DNA of 64,000 bases from Kribbella sp. NBC_01245. GTDB taxonomy: Bacteria > Actinomycetota > Actinomycetes > Propionibacteriales > Kribbellaceae. A model generated the notes under the pieces. It had not been told where the DNA came from. It searched no databases and worked only from the letters and a program-made list of their open reading frames with translations. A program made the translations under genes and the position numbers. Location: assembly GCF_036226525.1 (NCBI RefSeq), contig NZ_CP108487.1:7006001-7070000 (forward strand), read 5' to 3'. Positions 51,355 to 58,099 of the stretch are shown here, in pieces; the first letter of the stretch is position 1, and every line of letters starts with the position of its first letter.

Positions 51355-51701
51355 TAGTCGGCGTGGGTATCGACGTCGTCGACGTGGCTCGCTTCATGGA
51401 AACGCTGGAGCGGACGCCCGGTTTGCGTACGCGGGTCTTCACTCCCGCCGAGGCCGCCAAACCGCCCGCCTCGCTGGCCGCGCGGTTCGCCGCCAAGGAG
51501 GCGCTGGCGAAGGCGCTCGGTGCTCCGGGTGGCATGCAGTGGCACGACTGCGAGGTGCGGAGCGACGAGGACGGCCGGCCCTGGTTGGAGATCACCGGGA
51601 CCGTCGCCGACCAGGCCGCGCGCCTCGGCGTACAGAGCATGCACTTGTCGCTGAGCCATGACGCGGGCATCGCGTCCGCGGTCGTCGTCCTGGAGGGTTG
51701 A
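51351..51701 (+). CDS. acpS: Holo-ACP synthase
   Basis: 116 residues. VGVGIDVVDVARF and FAAKEALAKALGAP are the two AcpS signatures. It ends with LSLSHDAGIASAVVVLE. It primes the fatty-acid ACP. The GTG start overlaps the glmS stop, and the Nnr gene begins one base after its stop, as in many actinobacteria. Confidence 0.95.
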   Translation: MIVGVGIDVVDVARFMETLERTPGLRTRVFTPAEAAKPPASLAARFAAKEALAKALGAPGGMQWHDCEVRSDEDGRPWLEITGTVADQAARLGVQSMHLSLSHDAGIASAVVVLEG

Positions 51702-51702
51702 G

Positions 51703-53106
51703 ATGCGCCGCGCTTACTCAGTCGGCCAGGTCCGCGCCGCCGAGTCCGCCTTGATGGCGGTATTGCCTGACGGCACGTTGATGCAGCGCGCGGCGTACGG
51801 GCTATCCGTTGCTCTCAGCAACTTCATGGGCTTCGTGTACGGCGCTCGCGTGGTGCTGCTCGTCGGGTCGGGCGACAATGGCGGGGATGCCTTGTATGCG
51901 GGCGTTTTCCTGGCTCGCCGAGGTGCTCGCGTTACTGCCGTACTGCTCTCGGACAAAGCGCATCCCGAGGGCCTCGCCGCTTTACGTAGTGCAGGTGGCC
52001 GGGTTGGTTCGGCCGAGGACGTGCCGGGTGCGGATGTGGTGGTCGACGGGATTGTCGGGATCGGCGGTCGTCCCGGCCTGCGGCCCGATGCGCTCGAGGT
52101 GGTCGAGTTGGCCGCGCGGCACGGGGTGCCGATGGTCGCGGTCGATACGCCGTCGGGCGTGGACGTCGATACCGGCGAGACCCCTTCGCCGCACGTGCGC
52201 GCGGATCTGACCGTCACTTTCGGCACGCACAAGGTCTGCCATCTCGTCGATCCAGCCGCCGCGGCCTGCGGAACGGTCCACCTCGTCGACATCGGCCTCG
52301 ACCTCCCGGACCTGGTCCCGGCCGCAGAGGCATTCCAGGCGGCTGACGTGCGCGCGCTCTACCCCATCCCGCACGGCGAATCCGACAAGTACTCCCGCGG
52401 CGTCCTCGGCCTCATGGCGGGCTCATCGCAGTACCCGGGCGCTGCCGTGATCGCCACCTCGGGCGCCCTCGGCGGACCCGTCGGCATGATCCGGTACGGC
52501 GGACCCGATTCGGTGGCGGCCGATATCCGGGCAGTCCACCCCGAGGTGGTGCACGGCGAGGGCCGGGTGCAGGCGTGGGCGGTTGGTTCGGGCCTCGGGC
52601 AGGGGTTCGACCGGCAGGCCGTCGCGCGGTTGCTCGCCGGCCCCGAGCCGGTGCTGGTCGACGCCGACGGCCTCTCGGCGATCGACGGGCCGCTCGAAGC
52701 GCCGGCGCTGCTCACCCCGCACGCGGGCGAACTCGGCCGGCTGCTCGACGTACCACGAGCTGAGGTCGAGGCGAGGCGGTTGGAGCACGCCCGTACGGCG
52801 GCCGAGCGCTTCCAGGCGACGGTATTGCTCAAGGGTTCCACTACGGTCATCGCGGCGCCGGATGGCCGCGTCCGCGTCAACACCAACGCGAGCGCCTGGC
52901 TCGCCACGGCCGGTTCGGGTGACGTCTTGGCGGGATTGTGCGGGTCGTTGCTCGCCTCGGGCCTGTCGCCGTTCGACGCGGCAGCCGTTGGCGCTTACCT
53001 CCACGCCGCAGCCGCCCACCTCGCGGCCGACGGCGCGCCTCTCACCGCAATGACGCTTGCCGCCCATCTGCCTGCGGCCACTCGGCACACGCTCATCGAC
53101 CAGTGA
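51703..53106 (+). CDS. nnr: Bifunctional NAD(P)H-hydrate epimerase / dehydratase
   Basis: 467 residues. The N-terminal epimerase half has GSGDNGGDALYAG and VDTPSGVDVDTG. The C-terminal ADP-dependent dehydratase half (from about 230) has LTPHAGELGRLL and ATAGSGDVLAGLCGSLLASG. It repairs hydrated NAD(P)H. The acpS-nnr order is standard. Its 3' end overlaps the convergent dipeptidase gene by 14 bases. Confidence 0.95.
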   Translation: MRRAYSVGQVRAAESALMAVLPDGTLMQRAAYGLSVALSNFMGFVYGARVVLLVGSGDNGGDALYAGVFLARRGARVTAVLLSDKAHPEGLAALRSAGGRVGSAEDVPGADVVVDGIVGIGGRPGLRPDALEVVELAARHGVPMVAVDTPSGVDVDTGETPSPHVRADLTVTFGTHKVCHLVDPAAAACGTVHLVDIGLDLPDLVPAAEAFQAADVRALYPIPHGESDKYSRGVLGLMAGSSQYPGAAVIATSGALGGPVGMIRYGGPDSVAADIRAVHPEVVHGEGRVQAWAVGSGLGQGFDRQAVARLLAGPEPVLVDADGLSAIDGPLEAPALLTPHAGELGRLLDVPRAEVEARRLEHARTAAERFQATVLLKGSTTVIAAPDGRVRVNTNASAWLATAGSGDVLAGLCGSLLASGLSPFDAAAVGAYLHAAAAHLAADGAPLTAMTLAAHLPAATRHTLIDQ

Positions 53107-53752
53107 AGGTCTGCTGTCCGTAGATGGCGTGTGGGGCCGCCGTCGTCATGGCCCAGTAGCGGTCGCCGTAGGACCAGTGCCACCACTCGGTGGGGTAGTT
53201 GACGAAGCCCGCGGAGGTCATGGCGTTGGCCAGTACGCGGCGGTGGCGGCGGGCCTGTGCGGGGATGTTGGTGGCGGCGGTATAGCAGGCGTCGTCGCTT
53301 TCCTCGGGGCCGTCGTTGACCTCGGTGCCGAGCCAGATCTCCTCGCCGCCGGGAGAGCACAGGGTGAGGTCGATCGCCGCGCCACAGACGTGCGGGCCGA
53401 TCTCCGGTGGGGAGAGTAGGCGGCTGGCCATGGTGCGGAGGTGCTGGTCGGACCAGGACGGGTTCTCGGCCCGGAGTTCCGCGAGGTAGGACTCGAAGTA
53501 CTGCACCTGCAACGCCAACGGCCGGTAGGCCTCGACCACGAGGAAATGCAGGCCTCCGGGCAAGAGACGCTGGGCGGCGACCAGGCGATCCGCTACACCT
53601 CGGCGAGCCTGGCAGTAGGCGCCGGCCGGATCAGCGAGCCGGTTGTCCAGGCGAAGGGTCCCGTAGTCGCGAAGATCCACCAGCGGCTCGCCGTTGTCCA
53701 CGACTGGGATGCCCATGACGGCGGGATCCGCCATCAGTACGACGTCCAGCAT
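53093..53752 (-). CDS. D-alanyl-D-alanine dipeptidase, VanX/M15D family
   Basis: 219 residues without a signal peptide. VVEAYRPLALQVQYFE, GPHVCGAAIDLTL (zinc-binding His and Asp) and FVNYPTEWWHWSYGD (Glu base and zinc His) define the family, which hydrolyses D-Ala-D-Ala. In non-resistant bacteria such enzymes recycle or scavenge wall dipeptide. ATG 53752 has GAGGAAAGAGG upstream. Repeats resembling SARP sites lie 74-114 bases upstream, so it may be co-regulated with the wall hydrolases despite a terminator in between. Confidence 0.88.
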   Translation of the reverse strand: MLDVVLMADPAVMGIPVVDNGEPLVDLRDYGTLRLDNRLADPAGAYCQARRGVADRLVAAQRLLPGGLHFLVVEAYRPLALQVQYFESYLAELRAENPSWSDQHLRTMASRLLSPPEIGPHVCGAAIDLTLCSPGGEEIWLGTEVNDGPEESDDACYTAATNIPAQARRHRRVLANAMTSAGFVNYPTEWWHWSYGDRYWAMTTAAPHAIYGQQTFTGR

Positions 53753-53825
53753 CCTGGCACCTCTTTCCTCGACTCGGGCCAGTTGGCGGTTCGGGGCGCA
53801 GCCGGTTCGACCTTGCCGGTGGCGG

Positions 53826-53867
53826 CTGCAAAGGCCCTGCAGGTTCTCTGTAAGGGTTCTCTGTAAG
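53826..53867 (-). promoter_or_regulatory. Candidate SARP-binding repeats upstream of the VanX-type gene
   Basis: Read on the minus strand, TTACAG occurs twice (ending 53861 and 53848, as part of a 13-base tandem repeat at 53842-53867), then TGCAG twice (ending 53837 and 53826). Spacings between the CAG units are 13, 11 and 11 bases. Short direct repeats with 11-base period are how SARP activators bind DNA. Confidence 0.4.
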
Positions 53868-53870
53868 GGT

Positions 53871-53905
53871 GGCTGCGGGTCTGCCAAGACGGCAGACCCG
53901 CAGCC
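53871..53905 (-). terminator. Terminator after the M23 gene
   Basis: Perfect 15-bp stem (53871-53885 with 53891-53905, loop AAGAC) eight bases beyond the M23 gene stop. There is no T-run. It ends the three-gene hydrolase operon. Confidence 0.75.
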
Positions 53906-53913
53906 GGTGGGGG

Positions 53914-55233
53914 TCAGGCGAAGAGCAGGTTGGTGGGGGAGAAGCCGGTCGCGATGGTGGCGGTGGCGTTCCAGGGGGTGGGGGCGAAGCCTGCGCCGTT
54001 GTGCCAGGACTTGACGTCGCCGTTGGCGAGGACGGTGGTGATGTCGGCCTTGCCGTCGCCGTCGAGGTCGGGGAGGAAGAGGTTGTTGGCGGTGAAGCCG
54101 GTGGCGATGATGGCGTCGGCGTCCCACGGCATCGCGGCGAAGCCTCGGGCGTTGCGCCAGGCCTTCACGTCGCCGTTGGGTAGAACGGTCATCGCTTCGG
54201 CTTTGCCGTCGGCGTTGAGGTCGGCGAGGAAGGTGTTGTTGGGGGTGAAGCCGGTGGCGATGACGGCGTCGGCATCCCAGGGTGCGGCGGCGAAGCCTCG
54301 GGCGTTACGCCAGGCTTTGAGGTCGCCGTTGGGCATGACGACGAGGACTTCGGAGCGGCCGTCGGCGTTGAGGTCGGCGAAGAAGGTGTTGTTCGCACTG
54401 AATCCCGTGCCGATGATGACGTTGGCGCCCCAGGGCATGGCTGCGAAGCCGCCGTCGTTGTGCCAGGCCTTCAAGTCGCCGTTGGGTAGGACGACGATGA
54501 TTTCTTTGCGGCCGTCTCCGTCGAGGTCGGCGAAGAACGCGTTGTCGGGCGTGAAGCCGGTGCCCACGATCGCGTCGGCGTCCCAGGGCATGTCGGTGAA
54601 GCCGCGGCCGTTGCGCCAGGCCTTGATGTCGCCGTTGGCCAGCACCATTGCGAGATCGGAACGAGCGTCACCGGACAGCGAGCTGCTCGTGATCGGGCCG
54701 CTGCCGCAGTTGTCGCTGGTCTCGTAGTGCTGGTTGTACGAGTAATTCACTGGTACTAGGTGGCCGCTGAAGATCGACTGGACGACAACGCCGTTCTGCT
54801 TCTGCTCGAAGTGCAGGTGGGCGCCGCTGGTGTTGGAGCCGGTGTTGCCGACCGTGCCGATGTGCATGCCCTGACCGACCTGGGCGCCGATGTTGACCGC
54901 CCGGGTGGCCAGATGGAGGTAGCGGGTCTGCCAGCCGTCGCCGTGGTCGATGACGATCATGTTGCCCGCATCGGTGGCGAACTTCGACGTACTCACTACA
55001 CCGCCTGCTGACGCCAGCACCGGCGTACCGGCGGTAGCGCCACCTGAGCGGACCATGTCGAGCATGTACTGGCTGGCGTGGCCGCTGTGGGTTGAGGTGG
55101 TCCAGACCTGACCACACGGCAGGGGGAGCTTGAAGTTGGGGCGGCCGGCTGCAGCGGCCTGAGGTACCACTAGTCCGACAGTGACAGCTGCAGCGGCTGC
55201 AAGGACGGCAAGAAGCCGTTTGACCTTCAGCAT
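53914..55233 (-). CDS. Secreted M23 endopeptidase with five-repeat C-terminal module
   Basis: 439 residues. A signal peptide (LLAVLAAAAAVTVGLVVPQA) precedes a LytM/M23 domain: STHSGHASQYMLDMV, DHGDGWQTRYLHLATRAVNI, MHIGTVGNTGSNTSGAHLHF with the HxH zinc motif. Residues from about 195 form five repeats of about 50 residues, each with a DxDxDG-type loop (DLDGDGRKEI, DLNADGRSEV, DLNADGKAEA, DLDGDGKADI) and the phrase NGD-[LVI]-KAW-[RH]-N. These resemble FG-GAP/VCBS Ca-binding blades. It should cut peptidoglycan cross-bridges outside the cell while the repeats anchor it. Last gene of the operon; TAGGAG after the preceding gene provides the ribosome site. Confidence 0.88.
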   Translation of the reverse strand: MLKVKRLLAVLAAAAAVTVGLVVPQAAAAGRPNFKLPLPCGQVWTTSTHSGHASQYMLDMVRSGGATAGTPVLASAGGVVSTSKFATDAGNMIVIDHGDGWQTRYLHLATRAVNIGAQVGQGMHIGTVGNTGSNTSGAHLHFEQKQNGVVVQSIFSGHLVPVNYSYNQHYETSDNCGSGPITSSSLSGDARSDLAMVLANGDIKAWRNGRGFTDMPWDADAIVGTGFTPDNAFFADLDGDGRKEIIVVLPNGDLKAWHNDGGFAAMPWGANVIIGTGFSANNTFFADLNADGRSEVLVVMPNGDLKAWRNARGFAAAPWDADAVIATGFTPNNTFLADLNADGKAEAMTVLPNGDVKAWRNARGFAAMPWDADAIIATGFTANNLFLPDLDGDGKADITTVLANGDVKSWHNGAGFAPTPWNATATIATGFSPTNLLFA

Positions 55234-55246
55234 GATCCAGTAGCTC

Positions 55247-56575
55247 CTAGGCGAAGAGAAGGTTGGTGGGGGAGAAGCCGCTGGCGATGACCGCGGTGGC
55301 GTTCCAGGGCATGGCGGCGAAGCCTGCGCCGTTGTGCCACGACTTGACGTCGCCGTTCGCGAGCACGGTGGTGATGTCGGCCTTGCCGTCACCGTCGAGG
55401 TCCGGCAGGAAGAGGTTGTTCGCCGAGAAGCCGGTGGCGATGATCACATCGGCGTCCCACGGCATGGCCGCGAAGCCTCGGGCGTTGCGCCAAGCCTTCA
55501 CCTCGCCACTGGGCAGGACGGTCATGGCTTCGGCTTTACCGTCGGCGTTCAGGTCGGCGAGGAAGGTGTTGTTGGCGGTGAAGCCCGAGCCGATGACGAC
55601 ATCGCCGTCCCACGGCATGGCCGCGAAGCCCCGGCCGTTGCGCCACGCCTTGAGGTCGCCGTTCGGCATCACCATGAGGACCTCGGAACGACCATCGGCG
55701 TTCAGGTCCGCGAAGAAGGTGTTGCCGGCGGTGAAGCCGGTGCCGATGATGACGTTGGCGCCCCACGGGTTGGCTTTGAAGCCGCCGTCGTTGTGCCAGG
55801 CCTTCAAGTCGCCGTTGGGCAATACGACGATGATTTCCTTGCGGCCGTCTCCGTCGAGGTCGGCGAAGAACGCGTTGTCGGGCGTGAAGCCGGTGCCCAC
55901 GATCGCGTCGGCGTCCCAGGGCATGTCGGTGAAACCGCGGCCGTTGCGCCAGGCCTTGACGTCGCCGTTGGCTAGCACCATCGCGATCTCGGTACGGCCG
56001 TCACCGGACAGCGAGGCGCCGAGGGGACGGTCAAACCGGTAGAGGTTGTACGTGGTCATCAGGTTGACGACCTTGCTCGTGTACGCCGGGTCCGTCGCGT
56101 AACCGGCCTTGCGGATCTCTTCGACGAACTGGTTCGGGTTGTTGGTGTAGTTGAAGGCGTTGGCATACCGCGGGTTGTTGCGCAGGAACGCGCCATGGTC
56201 GCGGAACGAGTCGAGCATCGAGGCGTACCGCCGGAAGGACGCGTAGACGGTGTGGCAGGTGGGCGTGCACTCGGTGGTCGGCCGGGTCACACAGCCGATC
56301 GCGATCGGGCCCGGGCCGCTGCTGCCGCACTTGATGCCGAAGTAGTTCTTGTCCTCGACGGCGAGAGCGCTCTGGCCCCAGCCACTCTCGAGGATGGCCT
56401 GCGCGACGGTCACCGACGCCGGTACGCCGAACTCGGCACGACTGGCTTGCGCCGGTGGACCAGCGGCGTTGATGAAATCGCTGTGCGCGTCGGCGGCGGC
56501 GGGTGCGGCCGGCAGCGTGACCAGGGCGGTCAGGGCGAGCAGGGCGGTGGTGACAAGACGTTTGACGTTAAGCAT
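55247..56575 (-). CDS. Secreted GH73 glucosaminidase with five-repeat C-terminal module
   Basis: 442 residues. Signal peptide (RLVTTALLALTALVTLPAAP). The catalytic domain has VAQAILESGWGQSALAVEDK (catalytic Glu), NYFGIKCGSSG and FRRYASMLDSFRDHGAFL, typical of FlgJ/LytD-type GH73 enzymes that cut wall glycan. Residues from about 205 repeat the same five-blade module as the two flanking genes. A 93-base stretch (55841-55933) is identical in the M23 gene (54508-54600). Its ribosome site TAGGAGC overlaps the stop of the preceding gene. Confidence 0.88.
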   Translation of the reverse strand: MLNVKRLVTTALLALTALVTLPAAPAAADAHSDFINAAGPPAQASRAEFGVPASVTVAQAILESGWGQSALAVEDKNYFGIKCGSSGPGPIAIGCVTRPTTECTPTCHTVYASFRRYASMLDSFRDHGAFLRNNPRYANAFNYTNNPNQFVEEIRKAGYATDPAYTSKVVNLMTTYNLYRFDRPLGASLSGDGRTEIAMVLANGDVKAWRNGRGFTDMPWDADAIVGTGFTPDNAFFADLDGDGRKEIIVVLPNGDLKAWHNDGGFKANPWGANVIIGTGFTAGNTFFADLNADGRSEVLMVMPNGDLKAWRNGRGFAAMPWDGDVVIGSGFTANNTFLADLNADGKAEAMTVLPSGEVKAWRNARGFAAMPWDADVIIATGFSANNLFLPDLDGDGKADITTVLANGDVKSWHNGAGFAAMPWNATAVIASGFSPTNLLFA

Positions 56576-56587
56576 GATCAGTAGCTC

Positions 56588-57979
56588 CTAGGCGAAGAAG
56601 AGGTTGGTGGGGGAGAAGCCGCTCGCGACGATGGCGGTGGCGTTCCACGGGGTGGCGGCGAAGCCCGCGCCGTTGTGCCAGGACTTGACGTCGCCGTTGG
56701 CGAGCACGGTGGTGATGTCGGCCTTGCCGTCGCCGTCGAGGTCCGGCAGGAAGAGGTTGTTGGCGGTGAACCCGGTGGCGATGATGGCGTCGGCGTCCCA
56801 CGGCATCGCGGCGAAGCCTCGGGCGTTGCGCCATGCCTTCACGTCGCCGTTGGGCAGAACGGTCATCGCTTCGGCTTTGCCATCGGCGTTCAGGTCGGCG
56901 AGGAAAATGTTGCTGGCCGAGAAGCCGGTGCCGATGATGACATCCGCGTCCCACGGCATGGCGGCGAAACCTCGGCCGTTGCGCCAGGCCTTCAGGTCGC
57001 CGTTCGGCATCACCATGAGGACCTCGGAGCGGCCGTCGGCGTTCAGGTCCGCGAAGAAGGTGTTGTTCGGGGAGAAGCCGCTGCCGATGATGACGTTGTC
57101 GCCCCACGGCATGGGAGCGAAGCCCCGGTCGTTACGCCAGGCCTTGAGATCGCCGTTCGGCAGCACGGCGATGATCTCCTTGCGGCCATCGGCGTTCAGG
57201 TCGGCGTAGTGCAGGTTCTCGGTGCTGAAGCCCGAGCCGACGATGGTGTCGGCATCCCACGGCATGTCGGTGAACCCGCGGCCGTTGCGCCAGGCCTTCA
57301 CGTCGCCGTTGGCGAGCACCATCGTGAGATCGGTGCGGCTGTCGCCGGACAGCGAGGCAGCACCCGGGCGAGCGTCGTACAGGCGGATCGCGCCGTAGTA
57401 GTCGCTGCGGCTCGCGCTGGAGACCCGGACCAGCGCTCCGGAGTTCGGCGCCTCGACCATGTAGCCGCCGCCGAGGTACATCGCGACATGCTTGATCGCG
57501 CCACCACCGGGGTTGAAGAAGAGCAGGTCACCCGGGACCAGCGGCGCGAGTCCGGCCGATCTGTCCCAGCGGGCGACCCGGTTCGGCGAGTCCCATTGCT
57601 CTCGGGTGGTGCCGTTGATGACGTCCGCGCCGACGGCCAGGTAGTACGCGTACCGGACCATGCCGGAGCAGTCGAGGCCGATCACGTTGCAGTCGTTCGG
57701 CGCGCCGTTGGCCGCGTCGCAGATGCCGCGGGTCGGCCCGGGGGTCTGGCCGTGGCCGCCGCCCCAGGAGTACGGCGTACCGATCAGGGTGCAGGCCTTC
57801 TGTACCGCGGCGACCGCGGCCGGCCCGGCACCGGGAGCGAGGACGCCGCAGGCCGGTGCGGCCGTGGCGGTGGGTGCGTTGCCGGCGACCATGAGCGCCG
57901 TACCGGCGAGCAGGGTGAAGAGCAGGGCGAGTGCCTTGACCGGCCGGCCGAGCCGGCGCCGCAGGCTGTTCCTGGACAT
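56588..57979 (-). CDS. Secreted NlpC/P60 endopeptidase with five-repeat C-terminal module
   Basis: 463 residues. Signal peptide (ALALLFTLLAGTALMVAG). The NlpC/P60 domain has SWGGGHGQTPGPTRG, the catalytic Cys in IGLDCSGMVRYAYYL and His in GGGAIKHVAMYLGGGYM. Residues from about 230 are the same five-repeat module (NGDVKAWRNGRGFTDMPWDA and so on). It should cleave D-Glu/DAP peptide bonds of the wall. It is the first of three co-linear hydrolase genes with 12-13 base gaps. ATG 57979 is chosen because the signal peptide follows directly. Confidence 0.88.
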   Translation of the reverse strand: MSRNSLRRRLGRPVKALALLFTLLAGTALMVAGNAPTATAAPACGVLAPGAGPAAVAAVQKACTLIGTPYSWGGGHGQTPGPTRGICDAANGAPNDCNVIGLDCSGMVRYAYYLAVGADVINGTTREQWDSPNRVARWDRSAGLAPLVPGDLLFFNPGGGAIKHVAMYLGGGYMVEAPNSGALVRVSSASRSDYYGAIRLYDARPGAASLSGDSRTDLTMVLANGDVKAWRNGRGFTDMPWDADTIVGSGFSTENLHYADLNADGRKEIIAVLPNGDLKAWRNDRGFAPMPWGDNVIIGSGFSPNNTFFADLNADGRSEVLMVMPNGDLKAWRNGRGFAAMPWDADVIIGTGFSASNIFLADLNADGKAEAMTVLPNGDVKAWRNARGFAAMPWDADAIIATGFTANNLFLPDLDGDGKADITTVLANGDVKSWHNGAGFAATPWNATAIVASGFSPTNLFFA

Positions 57980-58069
57980 GACGGTGATCCGATCTTCCGA
58001 TTCGCGAGCCTGCGGTCGCAGCCTCGGAACGATCGTGGATCCACCGTCTGGAACGGCCCTCCAAACTTC

Positions 58070-58085
58070 CTGCAAGGTCCTGTAA
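58070..58085 (-). promoter_or_regulatory. Candidate SARP-binding repeat upstream of the hydrolase operon
   Basis: On the minus strand TTACAGG is followed 10 bases later by TTGCAGG, about 90-105 bases before the NlpC/P60 start. The same two words appear upstream of the VanX-type gene. The SARP-like gene ends just upstream. Confidence 0.4.
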
Positions 58086-58099
58086 GTCGCCCGTAGGCG

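Noticed and set aside
53093..53752. Vancomycin-resistance gene set around the VanX-like gene
   Set aside because: No VanH or VanA ligase and no VanRS genes are nearby; the context is wall hydrolysis.
53930..57209. Repetitive plus-strand open frames opposite the three hydrolases
   Set aside because: They are shadows of the shared five-repeat module on the minus strand.
53914..57350. Regularly spaced repeats that could suggest a CRISPR array
   Set aside because: The repeats are about 150 bases, imperfect and in frame; they encode protein blades and lack short conserved repeats with unique spacers.
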